From: Salinibacterium sp.
Lineage (GTDB): Bacteria; Actinomycetota; Actinomycetes; Actinomycetales; Microbacteriaceae
DNA: 64,000 bases
NCBI GenBank assembly: GCA_025351795.1
Contig: JANXVG010000072.1
Span: forward strand, 56,854 to 120,853
Direction of reading: 5' to 3'
The notes under the pieces are model-generated. The model had not been told where the DNA came from. It saw nothing but the letters and a program-made list of their open reading frames with translations, and did not search any database. Made by a program: the position numbers and the translations under genes. Below are positions 42,544-50,870 of the stretch, in pieces; the first letter of the stretch is position 1; every line of letters begins with the position of its first letter.

Positions 42544-44091
42544 TCAGTGCACGCCGGTGCTGCTGTTCGGCGGATCGGCACGTTCGACCGACCTGTCGGT
42601 TCGGCCAATCACGTACCGATAGACGACGAACGCAGCACCAGCAGTGACGATGAGCAGCAGTAGCGTGAGGGGCAGCCACCCGAGCGGCGGCTGCCAGGAT
42701 GGGCTTGCGAACATCTGGGCGAGTGTGCCTTTCGAGCCGACCACATAGCGGCGCAGAGTCCATACGAAGCTTGCCGCCTGTCCCAGAGCAACGAGGGCGA
42801 GTGCGATCACGACGACCGTTCTGGCACGCCCGACGATCGGCCGATCGGTTGCGTCATCGACGGCGATGCCGCAGGCAACCAGGAAGCACAACAGTATGGC
42901 GAGCATGTAGCGCCCCTGCCAGATAAAGCCCACAGACGTCACGAGAATGGCCTGTGTCACCGCAGGGATGAGCACCATGCCGATGCCCAAGCCCCCAGCC
43001 ACCCACCGAGACCGGCCAGAGCCCCAGGCGAGTGCCGCCACGATGAGGCCGACCAGAACGGAGCTCCAAACCATGACACTGAAGGCCGGCGACGGGGTAT
43101 CTACCCAGCCGAATATTCCTATATAGCCTTCGGCGAAGTCGAAGGTGCGCGCGAGCATCGTTACAAATGCTGACCCGGCGCTGGTTCCAGCACCGACGAT
43201 TGTGCCGTCTCCCGTTGTGGGTGGATGCGTGTACCAATTGACGGCGGCGAGTCCCGCGCCGCCGGCGATTGCCATCAGAACCCACGCGGCTGGCTTACGG
43301 ATGAGACTGCGCAGCACGTCGACGCGGCCGAGGGCAAGCGCGGCACCGAGCACAATCACCACCCAGAGCAGCGCGATACTTCGAGTGTTGGACAGTAAAA
43401 TCACGGCGAAGCCGGCGAGCACAGCGCGCTCCCAGAGCACGCGATTACTGCTGACGGCTCTGAAAGCCCCCACGAGAGTTGCAAACAGCGCTCCGGCAGT
43501 CGCCATCTCGAGCGCATTCGGATTGATTGATCCGGCAAGGAAGAACACCATCGGGGTGAGAGCTACCGCGGCGGCTGTCACTGCCCAGCGTGACCGCGAG
43601 AGCATGGTGAGTTGCATGAACATTACCGCGAGAGCGGCTGCGCAGAGCAAAGCATTCACGACGCGCATTCCGTAGAGAGCGGTGTCGCCATCGAGAAACA
43701 GTGTCGGCAGGCCGACGATCGCGTAGTACAGCGGGCTGTTGATTCCGGCCGACGTGCCGGTCGTGACAATCGCGTTCGGGTCGCCGGGCACTGGGGCGAC
43801 ACACGCCGCGGTGATCTGGGGATTGAAGGCGAAGCAGGTGCGCTCGTGCATGTGCGCGACGTAGGCGGGGACATCCGCTTGTGCCAACGAGTGATTTTCT
43901 GCCCAGGCACCGGTTGACACCTGGCCGCGTACGACTGCCGCCGCCCTGATCGCGTGGGAGGGTTCGTCTGGCACCGACCCCAGCGGCGACGCGAGGGCCC
44001 ACAGCAGCATCGGTGCCAGCAAGAGTCCGAAAGCGATCCCCAACACTCGCCAGCGTGTGGGAGCCAGTGTGGTAATCGTGGTGGCAATCAC
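42544..44091 (-). CDS. DUF2142 multi-pass membrane protein, copy A
   Basis: 515-aa protein with about 11-12 hydrophobic segments and an early extracytoplasmic acidic motif ASPLGSVPDEPSHAIRAAA (about residues 32-50), in the place where GT-C glycosyltransferases carry their catalytic acids. DUF2142 proteins are found in polysaccharide clusters and may use polyprenyl-phosphate sugars; this is not demonstrated. The GTG at 44091 overlaps the upstream DUF2142 gene stop by 4 bp. It is the most diverged of the three copies in the window. Confidence 0.8.
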   Translation of the reverse strand: MIATTITTLAPTRWRVLGIAFGLLLAPMLLWALASPLGSVPDEPSHAIRAAAVVRGQVSTGAWAENHSLAQADVPAYVAHMHERTCFAFNPQITAACVAPVPGDPNAIVTTGTSAGINSPLYYAIVGLPTLFLDGDTALYGMRVVNALLCAAALAVMFMQLTMLSRSRWAVTAAAVALTPMVFFLAGSINPNALEMATAGALFATLVGAFRAVSSNRVLWERAVLAGFAVILLSNTRSIALLWVVIVLGAALALGRVDVLRSLIRKPAAWVLMAIAGGAGLAAVNWYTHPPTTGDGTIVGAGTSAGSAFVTMLARTFDFAEGYIGIFGWVDTPSPAFSVMVWSSVLVGLIVAALAWGSGRSRWVAGGLGIGMVLIPAVTQAILVTSVGFIWQGRYMLAILLCFLVACGIAVDDATDRPIVGRARTVVVIALALVALGQAASFVWTLRRYVVGSKGTLAQMFASPSWQPPLGWLPLTLLLLIVTAGAAFVVYRYVIGRTDRSVERADPPNSSTGVH

Positions 44092-45605
44092 GGGAGTCCG
44101 ATCGGAACGGGGGCAAGCGCGAGCAGTGCTGCTCGACGCCGCCAGAATTGTGAGCTGATGATCACGAGCATCGCCGCGAAGCTGACGGAGCCGCCGACCC
44201 AGACCGCCATCGGGGAGAGCGGCATGTTCCACCACCATTCCACACGAGCATCGAGGTTCACTCCGCCGACGTCGATGCCGGTAACGTATCGTCGGATATT
44301 GGTGTGAAGCGCGACCGAGTTCGCAAGCGCGAGAGCCACGACCGCGACGACCGACTGCGAGCGCGACACGCGCAACTGACCAATGATTGGCTGCAGCAGC
44401 AGGATGCCGGCGAGCACGACGATCAGCGGCAGGAGATATCTTGGCTGCACGTACGACCCCACCAAAACACGAGTCTGCACGAGCAAAATAAGCGGAATAA
44501 CGACAAGGGTTACGAGCACGAACGCGGCCGCAAGCGGCTTGCGGCGGTAGCGGGCACCCAGCCCGATAGTGATTGCGGCGGCGAAGATGCCAAACGAGGC
44601 AAACCACACCACCGCGGGCATCGTGGTGTCAAGCCACCCGAGCCCCCAGCGCCCGAACGCTCCAACCCAGAGATCGGGCATGTTCACGAGGTTAGTGAGT
44701 ATCAGGCCTTGTACATCAACCGGGTCGTTCGCGTGCGGCACTAGACCTGCTGACGCCGCATTCATCTGCCCGGAGGTGCACCAGAACACCACAGCAATGA
44801 TGATCAGTACCAGCGGCAGAATGGCCTGCAGCAGCCAGTTGCGATCGCGCCTCACCGTGAGAATAAGCACGACAACGATGGCCACCACCGCATAGACTGC
44901 CGCGTCAGCGCGCGCGCCGGCACCGATGAGGGTCGACAGCAGCGCGAGTGCCCCCAGCCCAATGCGCCGCCAACCGGTGGTCTCGAAATAGCCGAGCAGT
45001 GCCATCCATAGAATTCCGGCGGAGGTGATGGCCCAGCTGCTGGGGTTGACTGATGGCACGAGAAACATGCCGAGCGGCACCGCCGTGATCACCAACCCTC
45101 CCACCAGAGTCGCGCGTCGGGCGCGCGGGAGGAGAAAGAACAGCGCGGTTGCCGACCCCACGAAGATCAGGGCATTTGCGAATCGGATGGCGAGAACTGA
45201 CATGTCCACGTTCGGGCCGACGAACACGCTCGCCACCGCGTAATACACCGCCGGGTAGAGGCCGGTGAAGTTGCCTCTGCCGGTGACCACCGTGTCGGAC
45301 GGGGTTGTTCCGAATCCTGGGAGCTGGCACGCCGCGCTCTTTGTGGGATCGAACGCGTAACAGACGGCGTTGACCATGAGGTCCCGCGGGACGACCCCGG
45401 TGGCGGGGTTATCGGTGGTCGCGCAGGCGCCTTGCTTGGCGCCGGCCCCACACCAAATGCTCGCGAGGTGGAAGTCTTCGTCGGGGCTGGAGCCCACCGG
45501 GGAAGAGAGTGCCCAGGCGCCGAGAGTGAGCATAGCGAGAATCGGCACGGCCACCAACGGACTCAGCCACCGGCGCCAGGGGGCAGGCTTCGGGCTCGGG
45601 CGCAT
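44088..45605 (-). CDS. DUF2142 multi-pass membrane protein, copy B
   Basis: 505-aa protein with about 11 hydrophobic segments. The first loop has SSPVGSSPDEDFHLASIWC (about 34-52), and the C-terminus has HTNIRRYVTGID and WWWNMPLSPMAVW. Both blocks are closely mirrored in the copy at 61494-63068 (SPVGASPDDDFHLTSIWC; HTNMRRYVTGLD; WWWNIAISPMAV), so these two are recent paralogues. Predicted GT-C-like fold, function unassigned. Operon head with copy A on the minus strand. Confidence 0.8.
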   Translation of the reverse strand: MRPSPKPAPWRRWLSPLVAVPILAMLTLGAWALSSPVGSSPDEDFHLASIWCGAGAKQGACATTDNPATGVVPRDLMVNAVCYAFDPTKSAACQLPGFGTTPSDTVVTGRGNFTGLYPAVYYAVASVFVGPNVDMSVLAIRFANALIFVGSATALFFLLPRARRATLVGGLVITAVPLGMFLVPSVNPSSWAITSAGILWMALLGYFETTGWRRIGLGALALLSTLIGAGARADAAVYAVVAIVVVLILTVRRDRNWLLQAILPLVLIIIAVVFWCTSGQMNAASAGLVPHANDPVDVQGLILTNLVNMPDLWVGAFGRWGLGWLDTTMPAVVWFASFGIFAAAITIGLGARYRRKPLAAAFVLVTLVVIPLILLVQTRVLVGSYVQPRYLLPLIVVLAGILLLQPIIGQLRVSRSQSVVAVVALALANSVALHTNIRRYVTGIDVGGVNLDARVEWWWNMPLSPMAVWVGGSVSFAAMLVIISSQFWRRRAALLALAPVPIGLP

Positions 45606-45636
45606 GGGGGAATCCTACCGGGTGGCCGCTCGCCGA

Positions 45637-45649
45637 TATCCTGATAGTC
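45637..45649 (+). promoter_or_regulatory. -10 element upstream of an 8-codon leader frame
   Basis: TATCCT (45637-45642) is followed by 7 nt and the ATG of the mini-frame at 45650, the same geometry as the other leaderless promoters in the window. Confidence 0.4.
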
Positions 45650-45676
45650 ATGAGCCTCCGTCGAAAACAGCGCTGA
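45650..45676 (+). CDS. Possible 8-residue leader peptide (MSLRRKQR)
   Basis: ATG 45650 to TGA 45674-45676 encodes a basic octapeptide, ending 1 nt before the GTG of the glycosyltransferase at 45678. That GTG has no ribosome site of its own, so ribosomes finishing the mini-frame could reinitiate on it. Supported only by position and promoter spacing. Confidence 0.35.
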   Translation: MSLRRKQR

Positions 45677-45677
45677 C

Positions 45678-46670
45678 GTGGTCACGTCGATTTCGGTCGC
45701 AATGTGTACGCGCAACGGCGCGCGGTTCGTCGAAGCACAACTGCGCAGCATTTTGGTCCAGTCCGTGCAGCCGGTCGAAATCGTGGTCTCTGACGACGCG
45801 TCGTCGGATGACACACTCGCCGTCATCCGCTCGGTGATGCTCGAACGGCCAGACATCGCTCTCGTGGTGCTCGACAACGCTGTGCCGCTCGGTGTCACCA
45901 AGAACTTCGAACGCGCTGTGAGTGCAGCCACCGGAACGATCATCGCGCTGAGCGACCAAGACGACCTGTGGCACTCAGACCGGCTGGAACGCGCGCTGAG
46001 CGAATTTGGCGCCCGACCCTCACTCGCGCTGATCTTCGGTGACGCGCGTCTCGTGGACGCCGACGGCGTGTCTCTCGGCCATGACCTGTTTGACGTGCTG
46101 GAGATCGGCCAGATCGAGCTCGACGCCATCCACCGCGGCGACGCGTTTGCAGTTCTCCTGAAACGTAACCTGGTCACCGGTGCGACCGTCGCCTTTCGCC
46201 GATCACTGCTGGATGCCGCGCTCCCCTTCCCGTCAGAGTGGGTACACGATGAGTGGCTGGCCATCATCGCGGCGGCTACCACGGGTGTGGACGCCGTTGA
46301 GGCCATTCTCATCGACTACCGCCAGCACGGTGCGAACGAGATTGGCGTGCAGTATCCCGGGGTACTGCGAAAGATTCGTAAGGTTCTTGAACCGCGCGAC
46401 GAGCGCAATGCGTTGCTCGCGGTGCGTTCGCGGCTACTGGCTGGGCGCCTCGACGCGCTTCCCGGTGTGACCGAGCGTTCGCGCGACCTCGCGCGAACGA
46501 AGGCGACCGTCGAGGAGTTCAGAGCGGCCCTTCCTGCCTCGAGGTTTCGGCGCATCCGTTCCGTTCTCGTAGCTGACCGCCGCGGGTGGTATGCGGACTT
46601 CGCGAGCCAGGGGCGCCGCGACATCCTGCGTGATCTGCTACAGCCTCACCGGGGTTGGGCTCGTCGATAG
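45678..46670 (+). CDS. Glycosyltransferase family 2 protein
   Basis: 330-aa GT-A enzyme: SISVAMCTRNGARFVEAQL, SDDASSDDTLAVI (about 38-50), ALSDQDDLWHSDRLE (metal site, about 90-104), FGDARLVDADG and VHDEWLAI (about 190). It resembles the alpha-L-Rha or glucosyltransferases of O-antigen loci with the SDQDD motif. The GTG follows the stop of the leader mini-frame by 1 nt. A Wzx-like flippase begins 2 nt after its stop (TAG A ATG), so both are co-transcribed. Confidence 0.85.
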   Translation: MVTSISVAMCTRNGARFVEAQLRSILVQSVQPVEIVVSDDASSDDTLAVIRSVMLERPDIALVVLDNAVPLGVTKNFERAVSAATGTIIALSDQDDLWHSDRLERALSEFGARPSLALIFGDARLVDADGVSLGHDLFDVLEIGQIELDAIHRGDAFAVLLKRNLVTGATVAFRRSLLDAALPFPSEWVHDEWLAIIAAATTGVDAVEAILIDYRQHGANEIGVQYPGVLRKIRKVLEPRDERNALLAVRSRLLAGRLDALPGVTERSRDLARTKATVEEFRAALPASRFRRIRSVLVADRRGWYADFASQGRRDILRDLLQPHRGWARR

Positions 46671-46671
46671 A

Positions 46672-47934
46672 ATGAAGCTTGTGACTGAGGTAATGCCCGC
46701 CGGGCGACGGGCTCTCCTTTCCGGGCTCACCATCATTCTCACCGCGACTATCGTTTCCGGCGTCGTCTCGTACGTGGTCACCTGGCTGGTGCCCCGCCAC
46801 ATCGGTTTCGCCGACTACACGATCTTCGCGGTGTTCTGGGCGTCGCTCTATCTCGTGGTCGGTGCGCTGTTTGGTGTGCAACAGGAAGTAACGCGGGGAA
46901 CCACTCTGCTCGAGACGGGCGCACCGCGCCAGATCAGTCGCGCTCGCAATTTTGGCGCTGTGGCCGCCCTCATCGTGTTTGCGAGCATCGTCGCCACGGC
47001 CGAACTTTGGGTGCACGCCGTGTTCCCGGTCGAGGGCTGGAACCTCGTCTGGCCGCTCGCAGTAGGCACGGCCTCATATGTTCTTGTCGCGGTGTTGGCT
47101 GGCTCGCTGTACGGCGTGGCAGCGTGGAAACCGTTGGCCCTGATGATGACCACCGACGCAGGGTTGAGGCTCGCCGCGATCGCTGCCACACTTGCTTTCA
47201 CCTCCAACGTGGTGGCCTTGGCCTGGGCCGCTGTCGCTCCATTTCCGGTCGCGCTGGCGGTATTGTGGCCCCTCATTCGCCGGTCAATCGTGGGCCGGTC
47301 GCAGCTCGATGTGGGCTATCGTGCGCTCACCTGGAATGTTGCTCGCACCATCGTTGCGGCAGCCTCAGCCGGCATCATGGTGAGCGGTTTTCCTTTGCTG
47401 CTGGGGCTTCTATCGCGTGGTGCGCCGAAGGCCGTAGTTGGGCTCTACATTCTGACTATTACTCTGGTACGAGCGCCGCTGATCATTATCTCGATGTCGT
47501 TGCAGAGCTACTTTGTGGTGACTTTTCGCGACGAGCTCCACGGATTCTGGAAGCGTTTCCTGGCCATTGAGGCGCTCGTCATCGCCAGCGGAATCGTGCT
47601 TGCCGGGGTCGGTTGGCTGCTGGGGCCGTTCGTTTTCGGCTTCCTTTTTCCGGGGCAGTTGCGCCCAGAGGGTTGGTTCATCGCCGTGCTCGTGCTGTCA
47701 TCCGCTCTCGTCGGTGCGCTCGCGATCAGCGCGCCCGCGGTTCTCGCCCGATCACAACATTTCGTGTACAGCGCAGGGTGGGTTGCGAGCGCGGTCGTGA
47801 CGATCGCTGTTGTCGCCTTGCCACTTGATTTCGGCCTGCGCACCGTGCTGGCACTCGTCATCGGGCCGGTTGCTGGCCTCATCGTGCACGGAACGTATCT
47901 GATTCGTGCCACCACACGCTCCGCGATTCAGTAG
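46672..47934 (+). CDS. Wzx-like polysaccharide flippase (MATE/MOP superfamily)
   Basis: 420-aa membrane protein with about 12 hydrophobic segments and the usual conserved basic/aromatic loops (VTWLVPRHIGFADYTIFAVFW near the start; RGAPKAVVGLYIL near the middle). No nucleotide-binding partner is needed, so it represents a second export route beside the ABC exporter at 37.6-39.2 kb. It would flip undecaprenyl-linked oligosaccharide units. ATG 46672 is chosen for position after the GT2 stop; GTG 46681 is an alternative. Confidence 0.8.
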   Translation: MKLVTEVMPAGRRALLSGLTIILTATIVSGVVSYVVTWLVPRHIGFADYTIFAVFWASLYLVVGALFGVQQEVTRGTTLLETGAPRQISRARNFGAVAALIVFASIVATAELWVHAVFPVEGWNLVWPLAVGTASYVLVAVLAGSLYGVAAWKPLALMMTTDAGLRLAAIAATLAFTSNVVALAWAAVAPFPVALAVLWPLIRRSIVGRSQLDVGYRALTWNVARTIVAAASAGIMVSGFPLLLGLLSRGAPKAVVGLYILTITLVRAPLIIISMSLQSYFVVTFRDELHGFWKRFLAIEALVIASGIVLAGVGWLLGPFVFGFLFPGQLRPEGWFIAVLVLSSALVGALAISAPAVLARSQHFVYSAGWVASAVVTIAVVALPLDFGLRTVLALVIGPVAGLIVHGTYLIRATTRSAIQ

Positions 47935-47946
47935 GCGGATCAGCGC

Positions 47947-47969
47947 CGTCGTGGTGTCACAGCACGACG
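47947..47969. terminator. Hairpin between convergent flippase and membrane gene
   Basis: CGTCGTG (47947-47953) pairs with CACGACG (47963-47969) around a 9-nt loop in the 40-bp gap between convergent genes; probably a bidirectional terminator. Confidence 0.5.
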
Positions 47970-47974
47970 TGGGG

Positions 47975-49825
47975 CTACCACGATCCACGTTCGACTCGAT
48001 ATTCAGTGCCAGAGCAGGTCGCGGCAAGTTCGGCTTCCGCTGCAGGATCTGACGTGTACACGACAGCGCCATTACCGAACAGGGTGACCACCGCGCACAT
48101 TTCCTTCACACTGAAAACCCCGACATGCTGAGCGTATGGGCCCACCGGGTTCGTGGCAGGGTGTGCGATATCGATTTGCAGCAGCCAGTAGTTCGGCCAG
48201 AAATCGCCCTGCACCGTGCGCCAGACAACACTCTTTCCGTTCCCGGACAGCGCAAACACCGTATCGGCGAGAGTGTTGGAGAGGCCGAATGCATTGCCTT
48301 GCACAATGCCGAGGAGCGGCAATTGAGCGAGTGGGCGCTGCGCCCCCCCGGGAGACCACAACATGCTCACGAATAAACACGCGGCGAGCACCACGATTCC
48401 CCCATCCCACCGAGAGCGCGGCGGGTGTGCGGCAAGCAGTGAGACTGCGAAACCCATGGCGATGACCAACAGCAGGATGGATACCGTCCACGCGAACTTA
48501 GCCGGGTAGTAACCCCACGGGTTAGACGCATTCGTGCGCTGCAACAGTAGGTAGCCGAGCCCTATGCCGAACGATGCCATCATTGTCAGTGAGCCGATGG
48601 CCTCGTGCGCCAGCGAAGTGAACCGCCCGACCACGCAGGCAAGAACTGCTGTCACCGACACAATCACGACGATGGATGCCGGACCGATCGGCGGGAAACC
48701 GCCGTCAGCCGAGAGGTACACCGACTCGGCGAGTGCCTGAGGTACGGTCACGAGTGCTAGGTAGGCCAAGAACACCAGCGCTGCCAGTGCAGCGACAAGC
48801 CACAAGCGCAGAGAGTACCGGCGAAGGTGCGCGAGTTTCGAGAACAGGACGGTGGCACCAAGAGCTGCCACAACCACGACGAGCGGACTCCACACGGCCA
48901 GGATGGCCGTCGCCGCAAGGAAGAGAGCGGCAAGCGATGAAAGCGGTCGTGCCTCCCCGGCCAGATACGCGAGCCATGCCGCAAGAAGAAGCGCGATAGC
49001 GAACGCCGAGTTCACAAAACCGAACTGAAACTGCACACCGACGATGTACCACGTAAGCCCCGCGCACGAGACAAGCGCCACAATCGGAACGGCCAACCTT
49101 CGGCGGATGCCGACTGCCAGCCGAGCGACGATTGCTCCGGCCAGCAGGCATGCGATCGCGATCACGAACACCCAGACCTGAGCGAGTCGAGCGACATCGT
49201 GCTCGAGCACCGCGGACTGAGCCAGCCAGGCACGACCGCCCGCCAGGTTGGAGGCGACCATTGCAAATGGCAGGGGCGTGGGCTGCGGAGTCGACACTTG
49301 AGAAATACCGTGATCGGCGAGCATACGGCGGGCAAAACCCATGACGTTGATCGCATCCGCGTTCATGGCCCACGCCAGCCTGAGCGCCCCGGGTATGACC
49401 TGTGCCAGCGCCGTTGTCGCGATCACGAGCACGGCACCCGTGCTCGCCGCGACGCCGAGCCACCAATCGCCCCGCTGTGGGCTCGGGCGTGCAGACGGCT
49501 TCATGGCCGCATACCCTCCGGCGCCTAGTGAAACAACCGTCCACGCGATTGTCTCGCTGTACGCCAGACTGATCCCGGTCACCGGCACGACCAGCAGGAG
49601 CGCGAGTTCAGCGACAAAGAATGCGATGACCGCGTATGCGAGAGACATGCTGCGCTCATACCGCCGCGCGAGCGTGATGTATCCAGCGAGAAGGGCGACC
49701 GCCCAGACGAAGACGGTCGGTCCACCGGCAAGCAGCACAGCAGCGGCAGCGAGGGCGAGCAGCATTGTTGCGACTCCGGGAATGCGGCTGATCGCTCGCG
49801 TAGCTGTGCTCATGGTTCCGTTCAT
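47975..49825 (-). CDS. Large multi-pass membrane protein, possible GT-C glycosyltransferase or polymerase
   Basis: About 616 aa with some 14 hydrophobic segments and a C-terminal extracytoplasmic domain of ~120 residues (about 500-616: GDFWPNYWLLQIDIAHPATNPVGPY region, two cysteines at EMCAVV and AATCSG). The middle has AWAMNADAINVMGFARRML, reminiscent of substrate loops in GT-C enzymes. I do not recognise a named family. Its place downstream of a rhamnosyltransferase pair and opposite a flippase makes a polymerase or arm-adding role plausible. ATG 49825 is preferred; a GTG at 49858 overlaps the upstream gene. Confidence 0.65.
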   Translation of the reverse strand: MNGTMSTATRAISRIPGVATMLLALAAAAVLLAGGPTVFVWAVALLAGYITLARRYERSMSLAYAVIAFFVAELALLLVVPVTGISLAYSETIAWTVVSLGAGGYAAMKPSARPSPQRGDWWLGVAASTGAVLVIATTALAQVIPGALRLAWAMNADAINVMGFARRMLADHGISQVSTPQPTPLPFAMVASNLAGGRAWLAQSAVLEHDVARLAQVWVFVIAIACLLAGAIVARLAVGIRRRLAVPIVALVSCAGLTWYIVGVQFQFGFVNSAFAIALLLAAWLAYLAGEARPLSSLAALFLAATAILAVWSPLVVVVAALGATVLFSKLAHLRRYSLRLWLVAALAALVFLAYLALVTVPQALAESVYLSADGGFPPIGPASIVVIVSVTAVLACVVGRFTSLAHEAIGSLTMMASFGIGLGYLLLQRTNASNPWGYYPAKFAWTVSILLLVIAMGFAVSLLAAHPPRSRWDGGIVVLAACLFVSMLWSPGGAQRPLAQLPLLGIVQGNAFGLSNTLADTVFALSGNGKSVVWRTVQGDFWPNYWLLQIDIAHPATNPVGPYAQHVGVFSVKEMCAVVTLFGNGAVVYTSDPAAEAELAATCSGTEYRVERGSW

Positions 49826-49838
49826 CGGGTCTGCTCGG

Positions 49839-50861
49839 TCAGGGGGTTCCGGTGGCACGCGTGCGCTCGCTCTCTAGCGACAGGCGCGCTATCGACCGGT
49901 GATCGTCGAGGGGCATTCGAGACCCGCGGTAGTAGCCCTGCCAGTGCACGATCTGATACAGCGGATTAAGCACGAGCCAGCGGAGTTTCGTCGCCGGTCG
50001 GTAGTCGGCGTCTGCGAGGATCCGCACGCCGTCACGCAAAATTCCGTACCCGGTTCGCGCCAGTTGCGTGCCCCTGCGAAGCGGTGGCACGTTCTCGCCC
50101 ACCCGTCGGCGCGCGATCGTCTCGTCGAAAATGCGCTTGCCAAACTCACGCAGAGTGAGGTCGTTGGAGTGGATGACAGCGGCCTCTGGAGCGTACGCCT
50201 TGCGGTAGCCCGCGGTAATCAGGTCGCGTGCGAACGCGAAGTCTTCGGAGTACGGCAGATCGCGGTAGGGAATGACGTTAAGCAGGAAATCGCGCCGAGT
50301 AGCCGAGTTGACGTCGGAGTAGAAGGCAAGCCCGTCAAGCTGTTCGTCGGTCGGTTCGGTTGCGCCCTTAGCCACCACGGTGACGCCCCCGTCAGGGCCC
50401 AGGTGCGCAAACACGCCGCGGATGTCGTACTTCATCATCGGGAAGCAGCCCGGCCGCGGCACTTGCTTACCGAGCACAGCCACCGCGTCGAGGCCTTCCG
50501 GGTCGAGCGGGCCGGTGAGTTCGGTGAGCCAGCGTGCATGAGCGGGGATCGCGTCTTGCGTGAGGAACGCGACTATTCTGCCGCGTGCGAGCCGCGCGCC
50601 GAGATTGCGCGTTTTTCCGTGTCCGAATTCGGAGTTAGCGATCTCGTGCAGTTGTACACCGGGTCTGGCGTGCACGATTGTGAGCGTCGCATCCGTCGAC
50701 CCGGAGTCGATCACGAGAATTTCCACGGTACCGTCAAAGTCTTGGTCGGCTACCCGGTCGAGCACTTCGGCGAGGTAGGTCTCCCCGTTGAAAGTCGGAA
50801 CTATGACTGTCACGTCACGCGTCGTCGCGGCGAGTTCGGCCGCTGCGCGACTCTGGTTCAT
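49839..50861 (-). CDS. Glycosyltransferase family 2, rhamnosyltransferase-like, copy 2
   Basis: 340-aa GT-A enzyme, paralogue of 41528-42532. VTVIVPTFNGETYLAEVL, IDSGSTDATL, FGHGKTRNLGARLARGRIVAFLTQDA (metal site), YSDVNSATRRDFLLNVIPYR and HSNDLTLREFGKRIFDETIA are visible. It follows the second WsaF-like gene after 9 bp on the minus strand, the same relative order as in copy 1. Confidence 0.86.
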   Translation of the reverse strand: MNQSRAAAELAATTRDVTVIVPTFNGETYLAEVLDRVADQDFDGTVEILVIDSGSTDATLTIVHARPGVQLHEIANSEFGHGKTRNLGARLARGRIVAFLTQDAIPAHARWLTELTGPLDPEGLDAVAVLGKQVPRPGCFPMMKYDIRGVFAHLGPDGGVTVVAKGATEPTDEQLDGLAFYSDVNSATRRDFLLNVIPYRDLPYSEDFAFARDLITAGYRKAYAPEAAVIHSNDLTLREFGKRIFDETIARRRVGENVPPLRRGTQLARTGYGILRDGVRILADADYRPATKLRWLVLNPLYQIVHWQGYYRGSRMPLDDHRSIARLSLESERTRATGTP

Positions 50862-50870
50862 ACCGAAAGC

